From: an uncultured Candidatus Saccharibacteria bacterium
Lineage (GTDB): Bacteria; Patescibacteriota; Saccharimonadia; Saccharimonadales; Saccharimonadaceae
Direction of reading: 5' to 3'
DNA length: 31,565 nt
NCBI GenBank assembly: GCA_948945085.1
Contig: CARBGY010000010.1
Coordinates: 1 to 31,565, forward strand
The number at the start of each line of letters is the position of its first letter. Position 1 is the first letter of the stretch. The notes beneath the pieces are model-generated. The model had not been told where the DNA came from. It was given only the letters and a program-made list of their open reading frames with translations, and did no database searches. The position numbers and the translations under genes were made by a program. Below, one piece after another: positions 15,971 to 23,640 of this stretch.

Positions 15971-17357
15971 TCCACAAGCGTCGCATCATTTGGCGGTAGA
16001 GACGGAGGTTTTATCGGTGGTGCGAAATTTGACTGATTGGTTGGTTGGTAAATATGAAGTGGGTGCTGGGGGAGTGTGTGAAAATGCGAAGAGATTGAGT
16101 GAGATTTTGAGCGATGGTGATTTAGTGATTGTGGCGGGGGGTGATGGGACGGCGACGATGGCGGTGAATGGAGTAATGCTGTCGGGGAAGGATGTGACGC
16201 TGGGGGTTTTAGGATATGGGAATTTTAACGATACAGCGCGAATGTTAAGGATGAAGAGGCCAGTAGAATATGGAGGTCAGTATATTGGTGGGGTTTTGGA
16301 AATCTTGCAGAAGTTTGAGGAGGGGAAAATACGCGAGATTTATCCACTGGAAGTAAGAGTAAACGGAGAGCATTGGCGTTATGCTCCATGTTATTTTTCG
16401 ATGGGGATGCTGGCGGAGTCGACGATGGTTTTTGAAGAACCAAAAGTAAGAGAGAAGCTAAAGAGCGGTAAGAAAAGATTATGTTTTTCAATGTGGGCGC
16501 TTGCGAAATGGTATTTTAGGAATCGAAAGCGGAGTTTCTTGTCTGATGGTAAGGTGATGCCGAGGGATGTATGCATTGAGGTGGCGATGGATGAGGGGCT
16601 AGAGAGTGGGGGGCGTAAGGAAGAAGATAGTAAAGACGAAGGTAATAAAGAGATTAAGTTTTTGCAGAAGGAAGAACGTAAAGAAGTACGACGCGAGCAC
16701 AGGTTGGGGCGGAAGGAGCGACGTCGAGAATTGCAGCGGGAGGTGATTGGACCGAAGTTGTTGGGAATGAAAGTAAAAACGCAGGCGGGGTTCGTGATGG
16801 CAGGGAAACAGGTGAAAGTAGGTCTTTTGAACGCGGGAATAAAAACACGAGAACTATGCGTAGGGGTCAAGGGTGGGTTTAAGAAAGGAAGAGAAAGAGA
16901 GGATCATGCGTTAGGGCCGGAGATTATTATTCATGGGGCTGATGAGATAGAAAAGAGACGAGGTAAGAGTGGGGATGTGAAGGAAGATGGTAATGAGAAG
17001 CCGAAGGCGGTTGGGTGTGCGGTGGAGGCGGAAAAAGGACGAGAACTAGGGAATGGTGTAACTGATTATATTGCAGTGAATAGCCCGAGGGTGGCGCATA
17101 TTATGAAGAGCGGAAGATATTATAAGAAGGCGGGAGAGTTTCGGAGTGAGGTGATGAGTCTGGGGGATTTTTGGCACTTGTTGTGGTTTATGATGAGGAG
17201 TATCATGGTTAAGATGCCAGGGAAAAAGACGTTTGGGGATGTGATTAGGTTTGATGAGCCGAGTGAGGTAGTTATGCAGACGGAAGGCGAGTTTGAGAAA
17301 CTGGAGGGTGTGAAAAAAGTGGAAGTCTTTAAGGGGCGGGGAATTAAAGTTGTCTAA
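15912..17357 (+). CDS. Lipid-kinase-family protein (DAGK catalytic fold) with a large charged insertion
   Basis: The N-terminal half matches the diacylglycerol/sphingosine kinase catalytic domain: a start at LVLVYNPQAS, the ATP-binding loop VAGGDGTATMAVNG (GGDGT at 76-80) and GVLGYGNFND. The expected substrate would be a lipid, but it is not identified. A basic and acidic low-complexity insertion of about 155 residues (about 228-384) splits the C-terminal domain, which resumes at TDYIAVNSPRVAH; 481 residues compare with about 300 in the family. The start is uncertain: ATG 15912 is chosen, ATG 15900 and downstream GTG 15936 or TTG 15942 are possible. All overlap the previous gene. The stop overlaps the convergent gene. 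Confidence 0.75.
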   Translation: MSQEWLRRVRLLKKLVLVYNPQASHHLAVETEVLSVVRNLTDWLVGKYEVGAGGVCENAKRLSEILSDGDLVIVAGGDGTATMAVNGVMLSGKDVTLGVLGYGNFNDTARMLRMKRPVEYGGQYIGGVLEILQKFEEGKIREIYPLEVRVNGEHWRYAPCYFSMGMLAESTMVFEEPKVREKLKSGKKRLCFSMWALAKWYFRNRKRSFLSDGKVMPRDVCIEVAMDEGLESGGRKEEDSKDEGNKEIKFLQKEERKEVRREHRLGRKERRRELQREVIGPKLLGMKVKTQAGFVMAGKQVKVGLLNAGIKTRELCVGVKGGFKKGREREDHALGPEIIIHGADEIEKRRGKSGDVKEDGNEKPKAVGCAVEAEKGRELGNGVTDYIAVNSPRVAHIMKSGRYYKKAGEFRSEVMSLGDFWHLLWFMMRSIMVKMPGKKTFGDVIRFDEPSEVVMQTEGEFEKLEGVKKVEVFKGRGIKVV

Positions 17358-17926
17358 AACTTGATTTGGTCGAGGATGTGGCGGAGTTGAGCGTGCATTT
17401 CAGGAATAGTGCCATCGTTCATAACAAAATAATCGGCGGCGACAATTGGGCCGCCTTTTTCGAGATTTTCGATTTCGCTTTGATCGCGTTCACGGATTTT
17501 GGCTTCGTTAAAGGGTCGTTCGGGACGGATGGCGACGCGGGCGTAGCGAAGTGGTTTAGAAGTAATAATAGCAATAAAAGTAAGTTCACCGGGGAATTCA
17601 TGTTTTAAAGCTTTGTATTCGGTCCAAGAATAAACCCCGTCGAGAACGATGCGTTTTTGGCCAGCTTCGATGAGGTCTTTAGTTTCGGCAATGACTTGGC
17701 GGACGACCCAATCTTTGCCTTCCTCAGCGCGGATTTTTTCGCGGAATTCGCGTTCATTATCGGGAGTAATTTCAATACCACGTTTAGTCATTTCTTTTAA
17801 AATCATGCCGCCGAAATAGACTTTAGGGATACCTTGTTCGGTGAGATAGTCGACAGCTACGGATTTACCGGTGCCGCTCATACCGACGATGGCGATGATT
17901 TTTACATTTTTAGAATCAGATTTCAT
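17354..17926 (-). CDS. UPF0200-like P-loop nucleotide kinase
   Basis: A 190-residue P-loop protein with Walker A GMSGTGKS (residues 15-22). Further motifs are VYFGGMILKEMTKRGIEIT, VVRQVIAET, IVLDGVYSWTEYKAL, RYARVAIRPERP and ERDQSEIENLEKGGPIVAADY. This order matches the UPF0200 family, described mostly from archaea and related to dephospho-CoA kinase and other NMP kinases. The substrate is unknown. It is one of three - strand genes here and converges on the lipid-kinase gene with a four-base overlap. No clear -10 box is visible upstream. The next gene, polA, diverges from it. Confidence 0.75.
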   Translation of the reverse strand: MKSDSKNVKIIAIVGMSGTGKSVAVDYLTEQGIPKVYFGGMILKEMTKRGIEITPDNEREFREKIRAEEGKDWVVRQVIAETKDLIEAGQKRIVLDGVYSWTEYKALKHEFPGELTFIAIITSKPLRYARVAIRPERPFNEAKIRERDQSEIENLEKGGPIVAADYFVMNDGTIPEMHAQLRHILDQIKF

Positions 17927-17985
17927 AAGTGAGTTTTAAATATTTAAAAGTTGATGATCTTAATTAGTTATGATTGGCAGGGCAT

Positions 17986-18014
17986 AAGCTAAAACATTGA
18001 TAGTTATTTAGCTT
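17986..18014. other. Intergenic hairpin between the kinase gene and polA
   Basis: AAGCTAAA (17986-17993) pairs with TTTAGCTT (18007-18014) across a 13-base loop. Neither strand has a clean T tract, so a terminator is not supported. The remaining 160-base divergent gap holds only the polA promoter. Confidence 0.35.
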
Positions 18015-18070
18015 TTGCTCTATAAATAAGTGTAGCACATCTTAGGGTTTTATGGGAGAATATGGAGATG

Positions 18071-18079
18071 TGATATACT
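18071..18079 (+). promoter_or_regulatory. Extended -10 promoter of polA
   Basis: TGA-TATACT ends six bases before the ATG at 18086. No -35 is recognisable at the expected distance, consistent with an extended -10 promoter and a leaderless message. Confidence 0.7.
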
Positions 18080-18085
18080 GGTTAT

Positions 18086-20479
18086 ATGGAGAAAGAACAG
18101 AAACGGTTAGTAATTATTGACGGAAAATCGGTGTTTTATCGGGGGTATTATGCGATGGGGGCGCTTTCGACGAGTGATGGTACGCCGACGGGCGGGATTT
18201 ATGGATTTGCGGCGATTGCGATGGAGATTGTAAAACAGCTAAATCCGACGAAAGTGGTGGTAGCTTGGGATTCAAAGAGTTCGACATCGAAGCGGCGGAA
18301 GATTTTTGCGGAATATAAGGCAGGGAGGGTGAAGCCAGGAGATGATTTTTATGTACAGATACCGTACTTGAAAGAGTTGGTGTTGGCATTAGGGTGGAGT
18401 TTTGTGGAGTGTGAGGACTATGAGGCGGATGACATAATAGGTACGTTAGCATTACAGGCGGATGAAGAGGGGGATTGGGATACGATAATCGTGTCGTCGG
18501 ACCTGGATATGTTGCAGATTGTGGATGAGAATACGCGAATGTATCGGATTCTGAAGGGATTCTCGAAGCTAGAAGAGATGGACGTACCGGCGGTAGAGGA
18601 AAAATATGGAATTAAGAAAGCGCAGTTTTTGGACTTGAAAGCATTAAAAGGGGATGCGTCGGATAATATTCCGGGAGTGCCTGGAGTGGGAGAGAAGACA
18701 GCGGTGAAGCTTTTGGATCAATTCGGGACACTAGCAGAGGTGTATGAACATTTGGGTGAAGTGACTGGGGTGGCACGGAAAAAGCTTGAGGAAGGGCGGG
18801 AGAGCGCATTTATGTCGTATGAGCTGGCAAAAATTATGACGGATGCACCGGTGAAGTTGGAAGATTTGCCAGATTTGCAGATAGATTGGGCGAGAATTGT
18901 GGCGGCACTGGAGAAGTTGGAGTTCAGGTCGTTAGTGAGGAAGTTTGGACCGTTGAGACCGGCAGGGGAACCAGCAAAGAAAGAACTGGTTACGAATCCA
19001 GCGAAGAAGACGGTGGCGATGAATATGAATCAGCCGACGTTGGAGGTGGTGAGAGAGGCTAATGATGGAGTGCTTTTGTCTTGGAATGTTAAGGAGTTGA
19101 TGCATAAAAATGCGGGAGTAGCAAAGAAGATATTCGAAGGGAAAAAGTTTTGGGATTTGGGGCAAGGAGCGTTTCTTTTAGATCCGTTAGAGCGGTTCCG
19201 GGATATGGGGGACGAAGTAGAAGAATATGAACGGCAGAAGAGGGAATTTCAGGAGAGGCCAGAACTTGAGCGGGTGCTTATGGAATTCGATTTGCCGTTA
19301 ATACCGGTGCTTTACGAAATGGAAGAATATGGGATGTTGATAGATGTGGAGTATTTTAAAGCGCTGAAACGGGAGTTTGAGGGGGAAGTGGCAAAGTTGG
19401 AACGAGAGATTTGGACGTTGGCTGGAGTGGAGTTTAACGTTAATTCACCAGTGCAGCTGGCCGAGGTGCTGTTTGGCAGATTAGGATTACCGACGAGGGG
19501 AATTAAGAAGACGTCGCGTGGGTATTCGACGGGAGCTAAGGAGTTAGATAAATTGGAGGGGAAACATGTGATTGTGGGGGTGGTGAAGGAATATAGGGAA
19601 GCAGCGAAGCTTCTTTCGACATATATTGCGCCATTACCGGAGCTTGCGGATAGCGAGGGACGGATCCACACAACTTTTAATCAGAATGTGACGGCTACAG
19701 GGCGGCTTTCGTCAACGAATCCAAACTTACAGAATATTCCGGTAAGGACTGAGGTGGGGAGACGTATACGGGAGGGGTTTATTGCGCCAGAGGGAAGAGT
19801 GTTGGTAAGTGCGGACTATTCGCAGTTTGAGTTACGTCTTGCGGCGGCATTGGCGGGGGATGGGGGGTTGATACAAGATTTCAATAAGAATGTGGACATT
19901 CATACAAAAACGGCGAGTGAGGCTTTTGGGGTGCCAATGGAGGAAGTAACTAAAGAACAGCGACGGGCGGCAAAAGTGATTAATTTTGGAATTTTGTATG
20001 GGATGAGCGTGAAGGGTCTAGCGGACGCGGCAGATATGGGGTTCTATGAGGCAAAAGATTTTATTGAAAATTATTTTGAGTTAAGGAAACCGATTAAAGA
20101 ATACTTGGATAACTTAATTAAAAAGGCAAAAGAACGGGGATATGTTGAGACTTTGTATGGAAGGCGAAGGCCAACTCCAGATGTTTTGTCGAGTAATTTT
20201 ATTGTTCGGACAGCGGCGGAGCGAGCGGCGCAAAATATGCCAATACAAGGGACGGAAGCGGATTTAATGAAGCGGGCGATGATTTTGGTGGATAAAGAGT
20301 TAAGAAAGGTTGATTCGGCGAGGATGGTGATGCAGGTACACGATTCGTTGATGGTGGAGTGTGATGCTCAAGACGCGGAAGAGGTAGGTGAAATTTTGAA
20401 GCGGGAGATGGAGGGGGTAGAGCCGAAACTGTCAGTGAAGTTAGCGGTGGATGTAAGCGTGGGGAAGTGTTGGAAATAG
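18086..20479 (+). CDS. polA: DNA polymerase I
   Basis: Pol I fills gaps and removes RNA primers. The N-terminal 5'-3' exonuclease/flap domain is complete: VIIDGKSVFYRGYYAM, YEADDIIGTLA, VSSDLDMLQIV and GDASDNIPGVPGVGEKT. The polymerase domain has motif A (SADYSQFELRLAA, about 575), motif B (RRAAKVINFGILYG, about 625) and motif C (QVHDSL, about 749). The middle region (about 295-395) is short and lacks recognisable 3'-5' exonuclease acidic motifs, so proofreading is probably absent. The length is 797 residues, against 928 in E. coli. mutM follows 16 bases later. Confidence 0.96.
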   Translation: MEKEQKRLVIIDGKSVFYRGYYAMGALSTSDGTPTGGIYGFAAIAMEIVKQLNPTKVVVAWDSKSSTSKRRKIFAEYKAGRVKPGDDFYVQIPYLKELVLALGWSFVECEDYEADDIIGTLALQADEEGDWDTIIVSSDLDMLQIVDENTRMYRILKGFSKLEEMDVPAVEEKYGIKKAQFLDLKALKGDASDNIPGVPGVGEKTAVKLLDQFGTLAEVYEHLGEVTGVARKKLEEGRESAFMSYELAKIMTDAPVKLEDLPDLQIDWARIVAALEKLEFRSLVRKFGPLRPAGEPAKKELVTNPAKKTVAMNMNQPTLEVVREANDGVLLSWNVKELMHKNAGVAKKIFEGKKFWDLGQGAFLLDPLERFRDMGDEVEEYERQKREFQERPELERVLMEFDLPLIPVLYEMEEYGMLIDVEYFKALKREFEGEVAKLEREIWTLAGVEFNVNSPVQLAEVLFGRLGLPTRGIKKTSRGYSTGAKELDKLEGKHVIVGVVKEYREAAKLLSTYIAPLPELADSEGRIHTTFNQNVTATGRLSSTNPNLQNIPVRTEVGRRIREGFIAPEGRVLVSADYSQFELRLAAALAGDGGLIQDFNKNVDIHTKTASEAFGVPMEEVTKEQRRAAKVINFGILYGMSVKGLADAADMGFYEAKDFIENYFELRKPIKEYLDNLIKKAKERGYVETLYGRRRPTPDVLSSNFIVRTAAERAAQNMPIQGTEADLMKRAMILVDKELRKVDSARMVMQVHDSLMVECDAQDAEEVGEILKREMEGVEPKLSVKLAVDVSVGKCWK

Positions 20480-20495
20480 TAATAGTGGAGATATT

Positions 20496-21377
20496 ATGCC
20501 AGAATTGCCAGAGGTAGAGACAATACGACGAGGGTTGGAACCGTTGATTTTGAAGAAAAAAATTGTTCGGGTGGATGTTGACACGCAGACACGAAAAGCG
20601 TTTCAGGGGGATGAAAAAGATGTTGTGGATACGATAGTAGTGGGGTTAAGACGTCGGGGTAAGGCATTACTGATTGATTTGAGTAATGGGATAACAATGA
20701 TGATACATTTAAGGATGACTGGGCAATTGATTTGGCGAGGGATAGATGAAAGGGATAATTTTGCGGCGGGACATCCGAGTAAAAATTTTATGGCGGAATT
20801 GCCAAATTCGCAGACGCGAGTAAGTTTTGTGTTCGAAGAGGGCGCGCTCTATTTTAATGATCAACGAAAATTTGGGTTTGTAAAAGTTTTGTCGACAGAG
20901 AAGGTGGAAGAGGAGAAGTTTATTCGTGAGTTGGCAAAAGAGCCCTGGGAAATGACGACAAAGGAGTTGTTCGAGCGTTGCCAGAGGCATGCAAAAGCGC
21001 CAATTAAAGCGGTGTTATTAGATCAAAAAGTGATTGCAGGGTTGGGAAATATTTATGCAGATGAATCACTTTTTTATGCAAGCGTGCATCCGGCGAAGAA
21101 GGCGGGGGAGTTAACCGAAGAACAGGTGGCGTTGATTTTGGAGGGGGCGAGGAGTGTGATGATGGAATCGATTGATTCGGGTGGGTCGACGATGGCGACA
21201 TATGTGAAACCGGATGGTTCGACGGGAAGTTATTTAGAGAATTTTGCGAAAGTATTTCGTCGGGAAGGACGAGATTGTGTGAGATGTGGGGAGACGATTC
21301 TGAAAACTCGAGTAGCGGGGAGGGGAACGCATTATTGTCCGAAATGTCAGAAGAAGCCAGGAGGCGATAAGTGCTAA
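20496..21377 (+). CDS. mutM: Formamidopyrimidine-DNA glycosylase (Fpg/MutM)
   Basis: MutM removes 8-oxoguanine and other oxidised purines and nicks the abasic site. The N-terminus MPELPEVETIRRGLE supplies the catalytic proline and glutamate after Met removal. The DNA-contacting segment IHLRMTGQL and the C-terminal zinc finger (CVRCGETILKTRVAGRGTHY then CPKC) are intact. The 293 residues are usual. A GTGGAGA ribosome site precedes the ATG. The TAA stop overlaps the next gene's GTG start by seven bases, coupling repair glycosylase and clamp-loader genes. Confidence 0.96.
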   Translation: MPELPEVETIRRGLEPLILKKKIVRVDVDTQTRKAFQGDEKDVVDTIVVGLRRRGKALLIDLSNGITMMIHLRMTGQLIWRGIDERDNFAAGHPSKNFMAELPNSQTRVSFVFEEGALYFNDQRKFGFVKVLSTEKVEEEKFIRELAKEPWEMTTKELFERCQRHAKAPIKAVLLDQKVIAGLGNIYADESLFYASVHPAKKAGELTEEQVALILEGARSVMMESIDSGGSTMATYVKPDGSTGSYLENFAKVFRREGRDCVRCGETILKTRVAGRGTHYCPKCQKKPGGDKC

Positions 21378-21985
21378 AGGTGTATTTTGGGGAGGATCGT
21401 TTGGGGGTAGAGGCAGCGGTGAAAGAGGAGCTTGGGGAGGATTATGAAGTTTTTGATGGTGAGGATTTGGAGGTGGCGGATTTGCCAAGTATTTTTCAAG
21501 GAACTTCGTTGTTTGGGGGGGATGATCGGCGGATTTTGTTGAAGAATCTGGGAGAGAATTTGGCGGTTTGGGAGAAGGTGGCTGATTATGCGGAAACTGA
21601 ACATCGGGTGATAGTTTGGGAAGGAAAAATCGACAAGCGATTGGCGGGTTATAAACGATTGAAAAGTTCTGGGGTAGAGTTAAAGGAATTTACGGAAACG
21701 AAGGCACCAGATATGAAAGTGGTGTTTGGGGTTTTTGACGTAGCGTTAAGGAATGGCGCTGAGGCAGTGAAGATGTTGGAGCAAATTGAGGATAATCAGG
21801 ATCCGTACATGTTTTTTGGTCTAATGGTGACGCAGGCATTGAAGAAATTTGAGTATTCTCGTGGTGGAGCAAGAGAAAAGAGGATTCTAAAGGAGCTTGC
21901 GAAGGTGGATATGTTAATGAAAAGTTCAAGTATTGAGCCGTGGAATTTAGTAAAAGGTGTGTTGTTGAGGTTAGGCGAGTTATAA
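21371..21985 (+). CDS. DNA polymerase III delta subunit-like protein (HolA-like)
   Basis: The 204-residue product looks like a shortened clamp-loader delta subunit. It begins with a strand (MLKVYFGED), then FQGTSLFGGDDRRILLKNL, typical of HolA domain 1, and a helical C-terminal domain around DPYMFFGLMVTQALKKFEY. Usual HolA has about 330-340 residues, so a large part of the middle is missing. The neighbourhood supports the call: holA is often next to rpsT, which lies convergently here. The start is GTG 21371, overlapping mutM. I give no gene symbol because the shortening leaves the function open. Confidence 0.7.
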   Translation: MLKVYFGEDRLGVEAAVKEELGEDYEVFDGEDLEVADLPSIFQGTSLFGGDDRRILLKNLGENLAVWEKVADYAETEHRVIVWEGKIDKRLAGYKRLKSSGVELKEFTETKAPDMKVVFGVFDVALRNGAEAVKMLEQIEDNQDPYMFFGLMVTQALKKFEYSRGGAREKRILKELAKVDMLMKSSSIEPWNLVKGVLLRLGEL

Positions 21986-21995
21986 GGGAAGAAAA

Positions 21996-22026
21996 AAGAC
22001 CTCAGAGTGAGGTCTTAAGTATTTTT
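21996..22026. terminator. Bidirectional terminator between holA-like gene and rpsT
   Basis: A 9-bp stem, AAGACCTCA (21996-22004) with TGAGGTCTT (22008-22016), has a GAG loop. A run of five T lies downstream (22022-22026) for the + strand, and a run of six A upstream (21992-21997) serves the - strand. Confidence 0.85.
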
Positions 22027-22034
22027 AAGAAAAA

Positions 22035-22286
22035 TTAAGCAGTTGCTTTGTTGGCTTTAGCGAACTTTGCGAGGGCAGCTTTACGGCGAGAAGCGGTATT
22101 TTTCTTTAGGAGGCCTTTTTTAGCAGCTTTGTCATATTCGGATTGAGCCTTAGACATATTTTCGGCGGTCGGGTCGGCTTTAAAAGCTTTTAAGGCTGCT
22201 TTGATGTTTTTCTTGATAAGTTGGTTGTTCGCAGTACGCTTTTCGGCTTGGCGAGCAGCCTTCTTTGCAGATTTAATAATCGGCAT
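22035..22286 (-). CDS. rpsT: 30S ribosomal protein S20
   Basis: S20 binds 16S rRNA early in small-subunit assembly. The 83-residue, Lys/Ala-rich helical protein reads MPIIKSAKKAARQAEKRT at the start and KKNTASRRKAALAKFAK near the end, both hallmarks of the family. A GAGGA ribosome site lies about eight bases before the ATG, and a TATAAT box lies 41-46 bases upstream, so unlike many neighbours this message has a leader. Confidence 0.96.
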   Translation of the reverse strand: MPIIKSAKKAARQAEKRTANNQLIKKNIKAALKAFKADPTAENMSKAQSEYDKAAKKGLLKKNTASRRKAALAKFAKANKATA

Positions 22287-22326
22287 TAATATTTCCTCGG
22301 AATTAAATTAATAAACTCTTTGGCTC

Positions 22327-22332
22327 ATTATA
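22327..22332 (-). promoter_or_regulatory. -10 box of rpsT
   Basis: ATTATA on the + strand gives TATAAT on the - strand. The expected start point leaves a leader of roughly 33 bases with a GAGGA ribosome site. The rest of 22287-22423 shows no gene. Confidence 0.6.
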
Positions 22333-22423
22333 CACGAAATGGTAGAGAATGTAAAGAGGGAAATACGGTAAAAAGTGGCTGTTGTGCGCACTAAGCTATA
22401 AGGAAGTTTTAGATATGAAAGAT

Positions 22424-22441
22424 GCCACGCTTTAGCGTGGC
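22424..22441 (-). terminator. Hairpin just after the orphan - strand gene
   Basis: GCCACGC (22424-22430) pairs perfectly with GCGTGGC (22435-22441) across a four-base loop. It lies 13 bases beyond the stop of the - strand gene. On the - strand it is followed by ATCTTTC, a weak T tract, so it is a probable but not ideal terminator. Confidence 0.6.
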
Positions 22442-22454
22442 GGAGAGTGATTTG

Positions 22455-23054
22455 CTAGGAAGTAATTTTATACCAGTTGTAAGCGGAGTTTGGGATGACA
22501 TCAAGGCAATGTTGTCCGCGTCGGTAAGTGGAGATTGTGGAATAAGCTTCAGAAACGCTGCGTTCAAACCAGACTGGCTCGGAATTTTGGTTGTCTGGTT
22601 TGGGTAAACCGACGAAATAGCTGCCGTTTCGGGGAATGCGTACAGATTGGCATTTTGTAACATAGAAACGGTGAGGCCAGTTTATATAGCAATACGCAGA
22701 GGGGAGGGATCTCCAATGGCCCTGAACGCGACGGATTTGCCAGTTACAGTAGCTATCAGCGGTGCGGATGGGGTAATGAGAGGGATCGACTAAGGCGCGA
22801 TTGGGCAATGGTTGCTTTGTAGCAGGCTGGCATTTTGCGGCTGGTGGGGGATAAATGTAGTGTGGGTTGGAGAAGAATGGGGGATAGGTATTGAGGGAAT
22901 AGTGACCGTCTTCGTACTCGTTTAGAAGTTTCCGGAAATTGGGTGAAAGTAGGCAATAAATTTCCGAAGCAATCTGGTAGGAGCGTTGATAGAGTCGGCT
23001 GAGGGTGGGGGATTTTGTGGTAACAATAAGTCTAGCGATTTGAGATACTAACAT
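22455..23054 (-). CDS. Orphan protein of unknown function, Tyr/Trp/Cys-rich
   Basis: I do not recognise this 199-residue protein. It has no signal peptide or membrane helix. It is poor in Lys and Glu and rich in Tyr, Pro, Ser, Trp and Cys; cysteines occur in YCNWQIRRVQGHW, YCYINW and TKCQSVRIP, spaced in a way that could form a metal or disulfide-bonded core. Expression signals are convincing: an extended -10 (TGA-TATAAT), a full AAGGAGGT ribosome site eight bases before the ATG, and a hairpin just after the stop. Its composition differs from its neighbours, which suggests an accessory or transferred gene. Confidence 0.65.
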   Translation of the reverse strand: MLVSQIARLIVTTKSPTLSRLYQRSYQIASEIYCLLSPNFRKLLNEYEDGHYSLNTYPPFFSNPHYIYPPPAAKCQPATKQPLPNRALVDPSHYPIRTADSYCNWQIRRVQGHWRSLPSAYCYINWPHRFYVTKCQSVRIPRNGSYFVGLPKPDNQNSEPVWFERSVSEAYSTISTYRRGQHCLDVIPNSAYNWYKITS

Positions 23055-23062
23055 CGTGATTT

Positions 23063-23098
23063 ACCTCCTTTTTGCGATGTTCCTAATATATTATATCA
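23063..23098 (-). promoter_or_regulatory. Promoter and strong ribosome site of the orphan gene
   Basis: On the - strand TGA-TATAAT (23098 to 23090) is followed by AAGGAGGT (23070 to 23063), eight bases before the ATG at 23054. The leader should be about 29 bases. This is the strongest Shine-Dalgarno seen in the window. Confidence 0.7.
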
Positions 23099-23176
23099 TA
23101 TTTTTTCGTTAGTATTTCTTGTTATGCTGTGTTTTTATAGAAGTAACGTTTGTAGCGTTTTTGAAAAAACTTAGGT

Positions 23177-23182
23177 TATAAT
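23177..23182 (+). promoter_or_regulatory. -10-like box upstream of the decayed gene
   Basis: TATAAT with no clear -35 or TGN extension. It lies 71 bases before the first ATG of the pseudogene and diverges from the orphan gene's promoter. Confidence 0.4.
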
Positions 23183-23252
23183 TAATGAAAGTATTTTTAA
23201 GTAATAAAAGGAAGTTTCTTGATGTGGGGCGGAATGAAAGGAATATATTGAG

Positions 23253-23605
23253 ATGGACAGTACGAATATAGATAGCCCCCCAGAACTCTCAGGAGGCTCT
23301 AGAAGGGTATCCTGCGTCACCAGCGCCCAAACACTAGGATATGAATGAAGAAGGGGGTTTGGGCGCAGGTAGTGATTCCAAGCCGAATAATGCAGATTCT
23401 AATAAGAAGAAGCGTATAGTTATTTATCGTAATATGCGTTCTAATAGTCCTAATAGTCCTAATAGGCCTTGTAATAGGAGTTATGCTATGGAAGCCGTAG
23501 GAGAGCGCTAAAAATGAAGAAGATACACCAACAGGCTCTACGAGCATGGAGGAGGGGGAAGGGGATGGAGATAATTATGTGTTTGAGGGGATGGAAAAGA
23601 GGTAA
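23253..23605 (+). pseudogene. Decayed single-pass membrane protein gene
   Basis: Coding sense is spread over three frames. Frame one gives MDSTNIDSPPELSGG to a stop at 23346. Frame two runs from ATG 23341 through NADSNKKKRIVIY. At about 23429 the sense moves to the third frame, which encodes a perfect membrane helix (VICVLIVLIVLIGLVIGV), then an in-frame TAG (23498-23500), then an acidic tail (ESAKNEEDTPTGSTSMEEGE) to the TAA at 23603-23605. The basic KKKR before the helix and acidic tail after it look like one former protein. At least two frameshifts and one or more stops are needed, so decay, not recoding, is the simple reading. Confidence 0.65.
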
Positions 23606-23625
23606 GTAGGGTGTGACGCGACGTA

Positions 23626-23634
23626 TGTTATAAT
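23626..23634 (+). promoter_or_regulatory. Extended -10 promoter of the PIN-TRAM gene
   Basis: TGT-TATAAT ends six bases before the ATG at 23641, giving a leaderless message. Confidence 0.7.
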
Positions 23635-23640
23635 GGTGGT

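Noticed and set aside
22409..22663. Alternative - strand frame of 84 residues
   Set aside because: It overlaps the orphan gene in another frame, lacks a ribosome site and runs through the hairpin that follows the orphan gene's stop.
23185..23271. Short + strand ORF of 28 codons after TATAAT at 23177
   Set aside because: The ATG is only two bases after the -10 box, too close for a leaderless start, and it has no ribosome site.
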